A DNA stretch of 64,000 nucleotides from contig OZ223259.1 of the NCBI GenBank assembly GCA_965140555.1, positions 372,001-436,000 of the forward strand, given 5' to 3'. Position numbers and translations under genes: made by a program. Of the stretch, positions 17,973 to 26,074 are shown in pieces (within the stretch, counting starts at the first letter, position 1; each line of letters starts with the position of its first letter). Below the pieces are notes generated by a model, which saw only the letters and a list, made by a program, of their open reading frames with translations, was not told the origin of the DNA and did no database searches. This DNA is from UBA1351 sp965140555 (lineage in GTDB: Bacteria > Bacillota > Clostridia > Lachnospirales > Vallitaleaceae).

Positions 17973-18010
17973 ATCTAACGTTCCGGCTGTTGCCAACCTA
18001 TACATTCATC
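17973..18010. repeat. Left half of an attC-like site
   Basis: ATCTAAC at 17973-17979 followed by GTTCCGGCTGTTGCCAAC matches the left arms of clean sites (for example the CCGGCTGTTCCCAACGTG arm near 41 kb). The right half is missing: the following bases are the end of the DUF402 gene, which suggests a deletion that removed the outer arm. Confidence 0.6.
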
Positions 18011-18012
18011 CC

Positions 18013-18351
18013 CTATGTCTCTAGATTCTGCCGACATGTAACCCTCAAATCTAATTGATTCAAATACATCATCCAATTATTCACAATATGATTTTCACCG
18101 TTTTTTAGTTCGTTCATTAATCGGTAGGCTTCTTTATATGCCAGATCATAATCTGCCTTATTTATAGTTCCAAATGAAAGCGCCTCTTCTAAATCATCTT
18201 CATCAATCAGTATTGTCATGTGATTCGGAAGATGGACAACATCTAAATATAAGTCATCAAAAAAGACTTTCCCGTTTTCAAGACCACTTTCTTTGATAAT
18301 ATCAAAATACCATTGTAATACTTCTCCCTTATCATCAAGCATAATCGTCAC
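18013..18351 (-). pseudogene. DUF402-domain protein, N-terminally truncated
   Basis: The 112-residue frame carries the DUF402 core (IMLDDKGEVLQWYFDI then FFDDLYLDVVHLPN and IDEDDLEEAL). Family-like sequence continues about 20 codons upstream of the ATG (LADKGIKWLQFLPENSNHAV) but ends at an in-frame TAG, and roughly the first 60 residues of a normal DUF402 protein are absent. Characterised DUF402 relatives hydrolyse nucleoside diphosphates or triphosphates; this copy may be inactive. Confidence 0.7.
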
Positions 18352-18456
18352 CGCGTGATTACTGTTTTCAGGAAGGAATTGTAACCATTTAATCCCTTTA
18401 TCCGCTAAATTTTTATTTTTACATTCCTAAAGCAAAACTGGTAGTATTTTCTTTCG

Positions 18457-18570
18457 TACTAACGTTTCCGCAATTCACAACGCCTACGCGCTTACAGACC
18501 CTGCTCATGCCCGAGACTCTTTGGGTGGGCTAATGTAGAGGTGACTCGGTTATCAAATTGAGTGTTAGAA
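18457..18570. repeat. Degenerate attC-like site, enlarged
   Basis: TACTAAC (18457-18463) with GCAATTCACAAC pairs imperfectly with GGTTATCAAATTG and GTTAGAA at 18564-18570. The loop is longer than in clean sites (114 bp in all). The sequence just after it (TGAGTGTTAGAAATCGTATG) recurs in altered form near 24472, after another degenerate site. Confidence 0.5.
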
Positions 18571-18601
18571 ATCGTATGTTACGCGATGCTTAATACGGCC
18601 A

Positions 18602-19144
18602 TTAGTAGTTATCATGATTTATATACTGTGTCCCTTCATTAGCCAACCCGGCAAACCCGACCTTTTCAAATGTGTCATTATCACTGACGCTATAAACAAA
18701 CGTACCATTTTTTGCTACAATGTAATACTGATCCTGTGAATATTCATTTTCATAAAGCGCAAACACTTCATCTGCCTCATCTTGGTCCAGTCCGTATGTG
18801 ATACTGCAAAAACTGCCTTGAGATGTCGCAATGATTTGCTCACCTTGTATATCAGAATCAAATACCGTATCTGCCTTAATAATCTCAAAGCCTTCATCTT
18901 CCAAATTAGAAATCAATGCTGCTTCTCTTGGAACGACATCCTCAGCGCTATAGGCGCTGCTAATCTCAGTCTCATCTTGATTGATATTAATTTCCGTTGT
19001 TATATATGCTGCACCATAGTTCTTTTCAATACCGGTTTTAGCCATCGCCGAACCCTCTCCTGTCATTTTTATCACTACTATACTTACTAAAACAACTGTC
19101 ACTGCTAAAGCAACAATGATATATAACTTTTTCTTTTCTTTCAT
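18602..19144 (-). CDS. Membrane-anchored extracellular protein of unknown function
   Basis: A 180-residue protein. After MKEKKK it has a hydrophobic anchor (LYIIVALAVTVVLVSIVVIK), then a soluble acidic domain of about 150 residues: VVPREAALISNLEDEGFEII and DEADEVFALYENEYSQDQYYIV. A GGAGG ribosome binding site lies 9 bases before the ATG. The soluble domain may bind an extracellular ligand, but I do not recognise the family. Confidence 0.6.
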   Translation of the reverse strand: MKEKKKLYIIVALAVTVVLVSIVVIKMTGEGSAMAKTGIEKNYGAAYITTEININQDETEISSAYSAEDVVPREAALISNLEDEGFEIIKADTVFDSDIQGEQIIATSQGSFCSITYGLDQDEADEVFALYENEYSQDQYYIVAKNGTFVYSVSDNDTFEKVGFAGLANEGTQYINHDNY

Positions 19145-19236
19145 ACCCTCAACCTCCGTATCACTTCACGTTTATCCCGAATATAAAACCTTATTCTCTT
19201 TACATAGCACACCAAAAATAATGTCAATTACCTCTT

Positions 19237-19530
19237 CTATTGTTTTGATTTTCTTTCTAATCTCGGCATTGTCGCTAAATATATACCACATACTCCTCCT
19301 AAAACAATTTTCATTGTAGTTGCTTCAAAAGAAAATATTTCTAATATCACTTGTAGAATAATCTGCAAAACCACAAGTGCTGTTAGCCACACAACCACGT
19401 TCCAGGCCTGCCCTATCTTACTATTAATTTTTTTCCATATATTAATGTCCCAACTATATTTCAGCGATAGACCCATGAAAATTCCACCTGATACAACCAT
19501 TGATACTATGTAATAGATATTTTCTGACAT
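19237..19530 (-). CDS. Small membrane protein
   Basis: The start at 19530 (MSENIYYIVSMVVSGG) is preferred because AAGGGG lies upstream; the longer frame starts eight codons earlier. The 97-residue product has three hydrophobic segments, around residues 5-24, 43-70 and 76-90, and a basic tail (RLERKSKQ). It resembles DUF3784-type small membrane proteins in layout, but I would not assign it. Confidence 0.55.
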   Translation of the reverse strand: MSENIYYIVSMVVSGGIFMGLSLKYSWDINIWKKINSKIGQAWNVVVWLTALVVLQIILQVILEIFSFEATTMKIVLGGVCGIYLATMPRLERKSKQ

Positions 19531-19659
19531 TACAAACCCCTTTTCCTCTTTCAATCTCTTTATCTCTTCATCTCAAAATTTGTCGCTCCCTTATTCCAAC
19601 ATTTGATCGTTAATTCTAAATCATCAAAATTAATAGGACAAAAGGAACGTTTTCAAAAA

Positions 19660-20172
19660 CTACAGAAGTTCCATTATATATTTCTCAACCTCTTTAGCCG
19701 TTTCTGCTACTGATTGATTTGAGCTATCGATAACTCTATCCATCAACTCCGAGTTATTTCTAAACCAATTCATATAATCAATCTGCTCACTTATAAACGC
19801 ATCACTGTGGGTCATTCGCTCCTTAGGACGGCCTTTTAATCGCTTTGTTAATTCTTTATCTGTACACACCAGATTGATGAATAACGTCTCTGATATATCT
19901 TTATTCTTCCGCATCTCATTGAAGGCATTTGGGTTCATGCAAGTTGCAAATATTATGTGTTTGTCCTCAGATATTTCAACGGCTTCTGCAATACAATCTT
20001 CAAAAAAACGGATGTTACCATTGGGCAAGTCTGCATAATCATTCCAATTCAATCCTACATTATCACTATCCAAAAACACATAATCTTCTTTCAACTCAGA
20101 CTTAGCCAGATTATTAACGACAGTCGATTTTCCCACACCACACGTTGCACATATTGCTATCATTCTTTTCAT
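19660..20172 (-). CDS. P-loop nucleoside/nucleotide kinase-like protein
   Basis: A 170-residue protein starting MKRMIAICATCGVGKSTVVNNLA (Walker A GxxxxGKS). VFLDSDNVGLNW gives a catalytic-aspartate-like region, KHIIFATCMNP a Walker B-like strand, and TKRLKGRPKERMTHSDAF an arginine-rich lid. This fits a small AAA/shikimate-kinase-like fold. It should phosphorylate a small molecule. Its dead cousin lies at 11352-11671. An AGGAG ribosome binding site precedes the ATG. Confidence 0.82.
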   Translation of the reverse strand: MKRMIAICATCGVGKSTVVNNLAKSELKEDYVFLDSDNVGLNWNDYADLPNGNIRFFEDCIAEAVEISEDKHIIFATCMNPNAFNEMRKNKDISETLFINLVCTDKELTKRLKGRPKERMTHSDAFISEQIDYMNWFRNNSELMDRVIDSSNQSVAETAKEVEKYIMELL

Positions 20173-20278
20173 ATCATTACTCTCCTAATCTATTAGATAT
20201 ATTACTATTGGATATCTTATCAGCTAAATATATGTTATTCATTATAATCAATATTCTCACTATCGGTTTTAATAACCA

Positions 20279-20761
20279 TCAAAACACTTTTGTAAAAATC
20301 ATTGATTTTGCTCCATTTCCGTATTCCTTCTCTTCTAATATTTCGAATCCACACTTCCTCGTATAGAAATCATGGTTCCGGGTTGAATAACTTGGCGTCT
20401 CAACTACCCACTTCTTCGCATTAGAATGCCGTTCTTCTATATCCAACCAAACCTTCTTACCCATTTGCTTACCACGACAACATGTATCTAAAAAAAGAAT
20501 CTCCAGACAATATACCTGATCCTCTTTCTTCGAAATCGTGTAGGCTCCAATAATCACCGTATTATGCAATATCTTATAAGTTTCATAGTCAGAATCATTA
20601 TTCAGACGTTCTAATAATGAGCCATCATTATATCCATTCGGTCCCCCTGCATTCTCTCCGGTATGAATAAAAGTATCTTCATCAAAAGCTCTTGTCATAA
20701 TCTTAGTTAACACTGCATAATCAGTTGAACATATTGGCTCATATATTAATTCGTTTTTCAT
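20279..20761 (-). CDS. GNAT family N-acetyltransferase
   Basis: A 160-residue GNAT. VYCLEILFLDTCCRGKQMGKKVWL carries motif A (R-G-K-x-M/G-x-x-L), followed by KKWVVETPSYSTRNHDFYTRKCGFEILEE, which is motif B with the FYxxxGF signature. The first 40 residues (YAVLTKIMTRAFDEDT) form the usual alpha1 region. The substrate is unknown. It is one of at least six unrelated GNATs in the accessory region. Confidence 0.88.
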   Translation of the reverse strand: MKNELIYEPICSTDYAVLTKIMTRAFDEDTFIHTGENAGGPNGYNDGSLLERLNNDSDYETYKILHNTVIIGAYTISKKEDQVYCLEILFLDTCCRGKQMGKKVWLDIEERHSNAKKWVVETPSYSTRNHDFYTRKCGFEILEEKEYGNGAKSMIFTKVF

Positions 20762-20925
20762 AAGTATCCCCTTCAGTTTCTCCGGTTATCTATTATCCTT
20801 GCTTAATTCAAGTATTGCTGCTTTGGAATAGTCCTTTTGATACGTTTTATTATTTTTTGTTTTGTTATGCCCAATACTATTCCGTCGTTGGATTCATCTA
20901 TTCTTCCACCTGTTAAAGGACGATT

Positions 20926-21159
20926 TTACGCCTTATATAAACCTTCTTCTTCAAGAATCTCCAAAACCTGCATCACTTCAGACACAATAAATCTATAGCT
21001 AATATCACCAATTGATATTACTAAGCAGTCTGATATGTTTTTGTACAACAACCGTGAAAAAAATGGTACAGTCTGCTCTTCTACTTGGACTAGAATCGTT
21101 TCATTAGCATTTATTTTGATTTCTTTGGAACCAATATTCATCTTATTCGGCCTAAACAT
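20926..21159 (-). CDS. Hypothetical protein, 77 residues
   Basis: A short soluble protein with beta-strand character (KEIKINANETILVQVEEQ) and a helical end (SEVMQVLEILEEEGLYKA). Its ATG directly follows the stop of the zincin-like gene, with no space for its own ribosome binding site unless it lies inside that gene. It is therefore probably translationally coupled to it, or a displaced C-terminal part. No family recognised. Confidence 0.5.
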   Translation of the reverse strand: MFRPNKMNIGSKEIKINANETILVQVEEQTVPFFSRLLYKNISDCLVISIGDISYRFIVSEVMQVLEILEEEGLYKA

Positions 21160-21612
21160 TCATTTTGACAGTTCCATTTCAACTTGCTCATTGACTCTTC
21201 CGAAAGATAATTCCTTATCCTCTCCGCCAAGTGCTAGGTAACCCTTGGCCAAATCTTCAACCGTCAGTTCTAATACCTCCATAAACTTTTTAAAAGCAAA
21301 TCTGTACTTAACATCCGTTTCATCTTCTCCAAATACACTACCGATGAGCTCTTCTATCATTTGATCCATTCCCCATAACTTAAGGTGTAATAATTCATGT
21401 ATGACTAAGGCTTCCAAATTGTCATTATGTGGATTATAGTTATTCAACATCAATACTGCTCTCCTATCCGTCGCATCAATCTTGATATCACCTGTCTTAC
21501 GCCATTCTTGATTCACCTCACACAATCGTATGTCCCAGTCGCGTAGCTTAAGAACTTCCTGCCACTTATCCAAATAGCATTGTGCTTTCTTCATATCAAA
21601 TTTCTTCTCCAT
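21160..21612 (-). CDS. Zincin-like (SprT-type) putative metallopeptidase
   Basis: A 150-residue protein with the metal-binding motif EALVIHELLHLKLWG (HExxH followed by a histidine) at about residues 64-78. N-terminal KWQEVLKLRDWDIRLCEV and RRAVLMLNNYNPHNDN fit SprT-like proteases, which clear protein-DNA crosslinks or act on unknown targets. The family usually has a C-terminal zinc ribbon; this one ends in an acidic helical tail instead. Strong GGAGG ribosome binding site. Confidence 0.8.
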   Translation of the reverse strand: MEKKFDMKKAQCYLDKWQEVLKLRDWDIRLCEVNQEWRKTGDIKIDATDRRAVLMLNNYNPHNDNLEALVIHELLHLKLWGMDQMIEELIGSVFGEDETDVKYRFAFKKFMEVLELTVEDLAKGYLALGGEDKELSFGRVNEQVEMELSK

Positions 21613-21693
21613 ATCAAATCCTCCAACTATCTACATACTATAATTTTATCCAATACCTATTCTTGTCTCAACCACCGGCATCAACAATACTAT

Positions 21694-22221
21694 CTAATAT
21701 ACCCTCACATGGTTCCATAACCTTTCAAATTCATCCTTGGTCATTGAAAATTTGATTAATCCATTATCGATTACATAGCTAAATCCTAATTTTTCAAATA
21801 GTCCCTTTGATGATATTCTAGTCACAGGAAAATCATCAATGAGTTTCTCCAACTTATAGTCTTGAAAAGCAACTTTCATTAAAAGTCTTAGTGCCTCACT
21901 TCCATATCCCCTACCTCTAAATCTACTATCTATAATAATGCTTATCATATGAGCCGCCTCAGATTCTACATATCTTAATGCCACTTCACCTACAAATTGA
22001 TTGTCTACCATGATATAAGAATACAATCTATTCGGTTCATTACCAACCCAACACTCATACCATGTTTTCCACTTTTCCTTTGAAAAATTGATGCATCCTG
22101 TATCCTTATCATATTCCGGTATTCCTAGGTTGAATCCGGCATTATATGACATCGTATCTGCATCACTGAGCAGACGCATTCTATATTCTAACTCTTCGAA
22201 TTTAGGTTGATATAATTTCAT
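21694..22221 (-). CDS. GNAT family N-acetyltransferase
   Basis: A 175-residue GNAT. ISIIIDSRFRGRGYGSEALRLLM is motif A (R-x-x-G-x-G/A), and EKLIDDFPVTRISSKGLFEKLGFSYV is motif B. The opening MKLYQPKFEELEYRMRLLSD is typical of a clostridial subgroup annotated as GNAT family. A GGAGGTACGG ribosome binding site precedes the ATG. The substrate is unknown. Confidence 0.88.
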   Translation of the reverse strand: MKLYQPKFEELEYRMRLLSDADTMSYNAGFNLGIPEYDKDTGCINFSKEKWKTWYECWVGNEPNRLYSYIMVDNQFVGEVALRYVESEAAHMISIIIDSRFRGRGYGSEALRLLMKVAFQDYKLEKLIDDFPVTRISSKGLFEKLGFSYVIDNGLIKFSMTKDEFERLWNHVRVY

Positions 22222-22316
22222 CCGTACCTCCTGTATACACCAAATACTTTATATAAATCAAGTTTTGAAATGCATCGAACTCAATGCCCCTTAGATTCAA
22301 GTATTCTCCTTGTATC

Positions 22317-22460
22317 CTATTGATTCTCTTCTATATATTTATCTAAAGCCATTATCCCTCTGCGCATCAACTTAATAATAAGTACCAAAGCTTATTATCC
22401 ATAATACTAAAAAGGGATGTATATTATTCCGTATATCGCTGCTAATATGACTGCTCTCAT
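22317..22460 (-). pseudogene. Short membrane protein gene with two frameshifts
   Basis: From the ATG at 22460 the minus strand reads MRAVILAAIYGIIYIPF and stops. A shift gives IPFLVLWIISFGTYY, and a second shift gives LLIKLMRRGIMALDKYIEEN before a TAG at 22317. Joined, these form a coherent small membrane protein of about 50 residues, hydrophobic first and ending in a charged helix. Two independent frame breaks argue for decay. The rest of 22222-22910 holds no gene that I can support. Confidence 0.45.
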
Positions 22461-22910
22461 ATCTTACTATTCTCCACTAACTAATTTTTATTATTATATA
22501 GGATTATCCTATTTTTTCACTATGACATCTTATGTCTGTATGAGGACTTATTAATCTGAGTGTTTTCATGACACCCATGCGGTGAACTATATACCGAAGA
22601 TCCGCAGATTTAAAAGGCCTGATAAATCATTGTCATTGTTCAAGCTAAATTTATATTTAATTTCTTATTTTGAATTTCTATAGAATTTTGTTCTAAACCC
22701 TTCGAACTATTCTGAAATAATCTCCCACTTGAACTCCATTATTTTTAATTCAACTGTCTCGTTCTAAACATAGCAGCTAAACTAATTATATCATAAATTT
22801 TGCTTACATCCCTTAATAAATTATAAAATTTTCCACTTACAAGCACTATGATTTTTCCTGTATTATTGGGTTATGCGTACATTACTTCATAATATGGTTT
22901 TTATGGTTTC

Positions 22911-23003
22911 GCCTAATTTCTGGGCTGTTCCCGCCAGTTCCGTCTGTTCCTGAGGTACACATAACTCTCAGCCTGTATATGTCTGGAATAGTTTTGCTAT
23001 GCA
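22911..23003. repeat. attC-like site, degenerate
   Basis: GCCTAAT at 22911 is followed by GGGCTGTTCC. The inner loop TACACATAACTCTCAGCCTG closely matches the loop of the site near 41 kb (TACATATCTCCCAGCCTG), and the right arm is TATATGTCTGGAATAGTTTTG. The arms CTGTTCCTGA and TCTGGAATAG pair imperfectly. It lies 57 bp beyond the stop of the 23060-23368 gene, as a cassette-end site should. Confidence 0.65.
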
Positions 23004-23059
23004 TTATCTCGTCATTCTTATGTGCATTGTCCAATACAACGGCATTGTTACAAAAAGAC

Positions 23060-23368
23060 TTATAAACCATTAATTGATCTCTTCAACAGTTTCTCAACCT
23101 CTATATACTTCCATATTCCTAAATATGTGTCTTGTTCAGCCTTGGATTTAATCCTTAATCGTTTGCCTCCACCAAAATAGTAAATTCTTCTTACACTACT
23201 CTTAATCTTAAACCCTTTTACTCCTAACTGCTTAGCGTCAATGATATCAATACTATTAATGGAATCAAAAAATACTATAGTGCTTGATTTGTGAAAAGGT
23301 GATAATCGGTATTCAATTCTATCGTCATAAATATGTACTTCCAATTTCATAATCAAAGCTAAAACCAA
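23060..23368 (-). CDS. PH-like membrane-associated protein, N-terminus uncertain
   Basis: The frame encodes about 102 residues from a TTG start. It has a hydrophobic start (MVLALIMKLEVHIYDD), then a beta-rich domain: RIEYRLSPFHKSSTIVFFDSIN and SSVRRIYYFGGGKRLRI. The open frame continues 21 codons upstream with more hydrophobic sequence (FSIGFIIAIIWL), so the intact protein had a full transmembrane segment and the start has been lost or is non-canonical. It resembles the DUF6141/bPH-type proteins common in Clostridia, from recall. Confidence 0.55.
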   Translation of the reverse strand: MVLALIMKLEVHIYDDRIEYRLSPFHKSSTIVFFDSINSIDIIDAKQLGVKGFKIKSSVRRIYYFGGGKRLRIKSKAEQDTYLGIWKYIEVEKLLKRSINGL

Positions 23369-23551
23369 CCAAATAATGGCAATAATAAAGCCAATACTGA
23401 ATGTTGTACTTTTCTTAAGAAAAGCCTACCATTTGGAATTCATTGGGCTTACAGAGTTCCCATATTGTTCCTGCGCTTGAGGGGAATTGTCTGTTATATA
23501 CTGCAATTACTTAACCTACTGAGAATAACTTCCTATTTTTCCGTCGAATTA

Positions 23552-23580
23552 TTGAAACAACATTAAATCTGTTATATAAT
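23552..23580 (+). promoter_or_regulatory. Consensus sigma-A promoter of the antisense RNA
   Basis: TTGAAA (23552-23557), a 17-base spacer and TATAAT (23575-23580) form a near-perfect sigma-A promoter. Transcription should begin near 23587 and run toward the toxin gene. Confidence 0.85.
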
Positions 23581-23586
23581 TAAATG

Positions 23587-23670
23587 AGAAAAAGGTGCTA
23601 CCTGACGGTTAGCCATAAATTATTTACTGAAAAGTAACCTAACTTTGGACAGGGCGGTTACTTTTTATTA
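23587..23670 (+). ncRNA. RNA II-like antisense antitoxin RNA
   Basis: About 80 nucleotides from the promoter at 23552-23580 to the hairpin terminator at 23630-23666. It contains GGTGCTAC and GACGGTTAGCC, which recur in the same orientation in the 5' leader of the toxin mRNA (minus strand, 23833-23797: GGTGCTAC and GGCGGTTAGCC). It overlaps the toxin mRNA only at the shared terminator. This arrangement of convergent transcripts with matching direct repeats and a common terminator is that of the Fst/par type I family, in which RNA II blocks toxin translation. No coding capacity is seen. Confidence 0.75.
23630..23666. terminator. Bidirectional terminator shared by toxin mRNA and antisense RNA
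   Basis: AAAAGTAACC (23630-23639) pairs perfectly with GGTTACTTTT (23656-23665). A T-run follows on the plus strand, and TTTT follows on the minus strand. The toxin stop codon (23658-23660) lies inside the stem. Confidence 0.85.
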
Positions 23671-23768
23671 TGTCTTCTATTAGATGAATATTGACTGTGT
23701 ATATATACTAATCTTGCAACGATTGTTACCATTGCACTGACTAGATCAACAATATCTAATATTTCCAT
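23658..23768 (-). CDS. Fst/TxpA-like hydrophobic type I toxin peptide
   Basis: A 36-residue peptide with a perfect ribosome binding site (GGAGG, 8 bases before the ATG). It has a short acidic start (MEILDIVDLV), one hydrophobic helix (SAMVTIVARLVYI) and a polar, basic tail (SSNRRHNKK). The layout is that of membrane-damaging type I toxins such as Fst and TxpA. The ribosome binding site is buried in a hairpin (23773-23799), and a convergent antisense RNA ends in the same terminator. Identity to a named family cannot be shown without a search; structure and context carry the call. Confidence 0.75.
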   Translation of the reverse strand: MEILDIVDLVSAMVTIVARLVYIHSQYSSNRRHNKK

Positions 23769-23772
23769 AATA

Positions 23773-23799
23773 GCCACCTCCAATCTATTGGAGTGTGGC
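23773..23799 (-). promoter_or_regulatory. Hairpin sequestering the toxin ribosome binding site
   Basis: On the minus strand CCACACTCCAAT, a 2-base loop and ATTGGAGGTGG can fold into a near-perfect hairpin (one bulged base) that hides the GGAGG of the toxin gene. Fst mRNA is known to have such a stem, which keeps translation low. It would make toxin expression depend on opening of the leader. Confidence 0.75.
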
Positions 23800-23949
23800 T
23801 AACCGCCAGTTCCGTCTTAACGAATGTAGCACCTTCACCTCAGTCTATCAGAACATACGTTTGTCACCAATGATTCATATTTCCTATCGGTTAGTAATCT
23901 GAATGTCGAACTTTTTTGTTCTGTGATGTTGAAATCAGAAGCTGCCAGA

Positions 23950-24351
23950 CTACTTAGATTTAAGTTGATCTATCGATTTAAGTACCGATTCTCGATTAGA
24001 TTTCTTTTTAAAATATACTGGCAACCGATTCTCCACTGCTTGATTACTCCACCCCTGTTCAGTCTTCATATTAGACCTTAAATCTGCCTCAATATATCTC
24101 CTTATATAATCTAGATGCTCAAGATTGTAAGCATACAAGTTATTGCCATTTATCTTTGTTGTATACCATAAATCATACTTAGAAAGTGAATATATGGCAC
24201 CTTCAAGCATATATCCGCAATTATTACATATAACTTTAGATTTAGATGTGTTCATGCCTAGTATAATTGCCTTACTACTACATCTTGGACAAACTATATC
24301 TATGCTCTGCATAAAATCATATTTTGATTTTGATTCTTCAAAAAATTTCAT
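23950..24351 (-). CDS. Zinc-ribbon protein of unknown function
   Basis: The start at 24351 (MKFFEESKSK) follows AGGTGG. The protein is 133 residues. It has a four-cysteine zinc ribbon (IVCPRCSSKAIILG, then VICNNCGYML), followed by SKYDLWYTTKINGNNLYAYN and a helical end with basic residues. Binding of nucleic acid or a protein partner through the ribbon is plausible. Free-standing, 182 bp upstream of the toxin module. Confidence 0.7.
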   Translation of the reverse strand: MKFFEESKSKYDFMQSIDIVCPRCSSKAIILGMNTSKSKVICNNCGYMLEGAIYSLSKYDLWYTTKINGNNLYAYNLEHLDYIRRYIEADLRSNMKTEQGWSNQAVENRLPVYFKKKSNRESVLKSIDQLKSK

Positions 24352-24382
24352 AATCCACCTATAATAACTAGATTTCACTGTC

Positions 24383-24478
24383 CTATAACGTTCCGGCTGT
24401 TACCGCTGTGTACATTTTTCGCATTCCTGTGCATGGTGCAACTGACGTATTCGTCGATGTATAATGCGAAAACTGAGT
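24383..24478. repeat. attC-like site with degenerate right half
   Basis: CTATAAC (24383-24389), GTTCCGGCTGTTACCGC and TGTGTACATT match the left half of the clean sites well. On the right, CCTGTGCATGGTGCAACTGACG is recognisable, but the outer box is not GTTRRRY. The bases after it (ACTGAGTGTTTGAATC) resemble those after the 18457-18570 site. Confidence 0.65.
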
Positions 24479-24580
24479 GTTTGAATCATATGTTTTGTGA
24501 TGAACTCCATCACTGATATCCAACGGTTTCTGTAACAGGAAAATTTCTCCTCCCTCATCGACTTCTTAATCAAAAATTTC

Positions 24581-25354
24581 TTACCCTCTATCTAACTTAA
24601 CAAATGTTATTATCATCATTCCTGTAGTAAATGGATAAGCTACCAATCTAATCAAATAACCCATATTATTATATATAAGTTTTTCTACTACACCCAATGT
24701 ACTTCCATCTATAATTAATCTCGGTATATAACTCGGTAGTTGTACTATTAAAATTATTAGTAAAATACAAAAAACTTCTCCAAAATGCTTATTTACTATT
24801 TTCTTGCTATATTTAAAATATGCGCTGATTTCTGGTTTGAATAATCGCACATATAGAGCAAGTCCATAATTTAGTAAAATATATATTAATACGATAGCTC
24901 CCACCAAAAATACTATTGCTTTTAATATCAATGATTCGATTCTCAAATTACTAAATAACATAAACACTATAGGTAATATCAGCATTAAACTTAACAGAAA
25001 TAATGTACCGATATATTTCCATATATATTCTTTAGATCTATCATAGCTTTCTTTAATTGTTACTTTTTTATTATTATATCTATCCATTATTGTCAAACTT
25101 AATGTCACTGTAATTTTAATACTATAATACAAACCCACATATGCGAGAATCACTCCCACAAAACTTATTAGCACGTTTAATATCTGTATATCTGTAAAAT
25201 CATTAATATTCATAAATTTATCAGAAAAAAATAATATTAAAACTCCTATAGCATTGGTTGTAAATAATAATTTAAAATTGTCCTTATAAAGATTTATTGA
25301 TTCTCTTAATATTTCTGATATTTTCAACTTCTTTATTTTCGTTCTGTTTTCCAT
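24581..25354 (-). CDS. Multi-pass membrane protein (DUF975/YciC-like layout)
   Basis: A 257-residue protein with a charged N-terminal helix (KIKKLKISEILRESINLYK) followed by six or so long hydrophobic segments and a conserved-looking SYDRSKEYIWKYIGTLFLL between helices 2 and 3. This is the layout of the glycerophosphoryl diester phosphodiesterase membrane-domain/DUF975 group, whose role is unknown. Its composition is very AT-rich. The gene ends about 100 bp before a cassette-end site, as expected. Confidence 0.65.
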   Translation of the reverse strand: MENRTKIKKLKISEILRESINLYKDNFKLLFTTNAIGVLILFFSDKFMNINDFTDIQILNVLISFVGVILAYVGLYYSIKITVTLSLTIMDRYNNKKVTIKESYDRSKEYIWKYIGTLFLLSLMLILPIVFMLFSNLRIESLILKAIVFLVGAIVLIYILLNYGLALYVRLFKPEISAYFKYSKKIVNKHFGEVFCILLIILIVQLPSYIPRLIIDGSTLGVVEKLIYNNMGYLIRLVAYPFTTGMMIITFVKLDRG

Positions 25355-25393
25355 TTAACCGTTCTCCATATTCCTCTGTTTTGTTATATTATA

Positions 25394-25442
25394 CTAGTGT
25401 ACTGACATGCTCATAAATAGACTAATAATCAAGAATGTTTTT
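25394..25442. repeat. Dispersed repeat copy
   Basis: CTAGTGTACTGACATGCTCA and the following 29 bases recur with about 80 percent identity, inverted, at 49596-49634, and more weakly at 15133. It fills the spacer between two genes where a cassette-end site would be expected. No open frame. Confidence 0.6.
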
Positions 25443-25921
25443 TAGCCCATTTCCATCTTCTTTTCAAAGCAAACTGCTTTATTGTTACCAACGTACTTAC
25501 CATAATTCTCTATTCGATAATATCCATTAGCCTCATAAAAACCAATAGCTTTTTGATTGATTGCTCGAGTCTCAAGCCAAATTGTTTTATATTCCAATTC
25601 TTTAGCACATGCTTCTAAATAAGATACTATCTGTCTCCCGATACCCCTTGATTTATATCTAGCATACATTCTCTTCAATTCAGCAACTTCATCACTGATA
25701 GGTCTAATACATCCACAGCCTAACAGTTCACCTTCATTATCTCGGGCTACCACAAAAACAGCCCTTGGATTATCTATATCAGATAGATTAAATGAGTTTT
25801 GACCACTGTCACCGGTTATCACCTGCAGATTATGTGATAACTCATCCAACAATATTGTTACTCCTGCTGATTGTATATCTTCTTCTTTTATTGAGATCGA
25901 TTCAAATTTATTCTCATCCAT
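25442..25921 (-). CDS. GNAT family N-acetyltransferase
   Basis: A 159-residue GNAT. ELKRMYARYKSRGIGRQIVSYLE is a complete motif A (R-S/G-R-G-I-G-R), and IWLETRAINQKAIGFYEANGYYRIENYG is motif B. The ending with YVGNNKAVCFEKKM is the common terminal strand of the YafP/ElaA-like subgroup. It has a long N-terminal part (about 50 residues) before the first GNAT strand. The substrate is unknown. Confidence 0.9.
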   Translation of the reverse strand: MDENKFESISIKEEDIQSAGVTILLDELSHNLQVITGDSGQNSFNLSDIDNPRAVFVVARDNEGELLGCGCIRPISDEVAELKRMYARYKSRGIGRQIVSYLEACAKELEYKTIWLETRAINQKAIGFYEANGYYRIENYGKYVGNNKAVCFEKKMEMG

Positions 25922-25967
25922 ATTCTACTCACTCCAATTATAATATTTTCTATCAGTACGCGCTTTA

Positions 25968-26038
25968 ATATAACGGACAATTCACGACGCGTACATCTTC
26001 CTTGTTCCTGTGCCTGTTAGAAATTTGATGTATTAGGG
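25968..26038. repeat. attC-like site
   Basis: ATATAAC (25968-25974), GACAATTCACGACGCG and TACATCTTCC form the left half. CTGTGCCTGTTAGAAATTTG and ATTAGGG form the right half. Total length is 71 bp, equal to the clean sites, with a partly mismatched right arm. It lies 37 bp after the stop of the 26075-26488 gene. Confidence 0.65.
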
Positions 26039-26074
26039 GATGGGATAGTACTGAAATTAATCATATCCCTAAAC

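Noticed and set aside
22882..23070. Minus-strand open frame of 62 codons
   Set aside because: It runs through a degenerate attC-like palindrome and has no ribosome binding site or family features; the DNA is explained by the cassette site.
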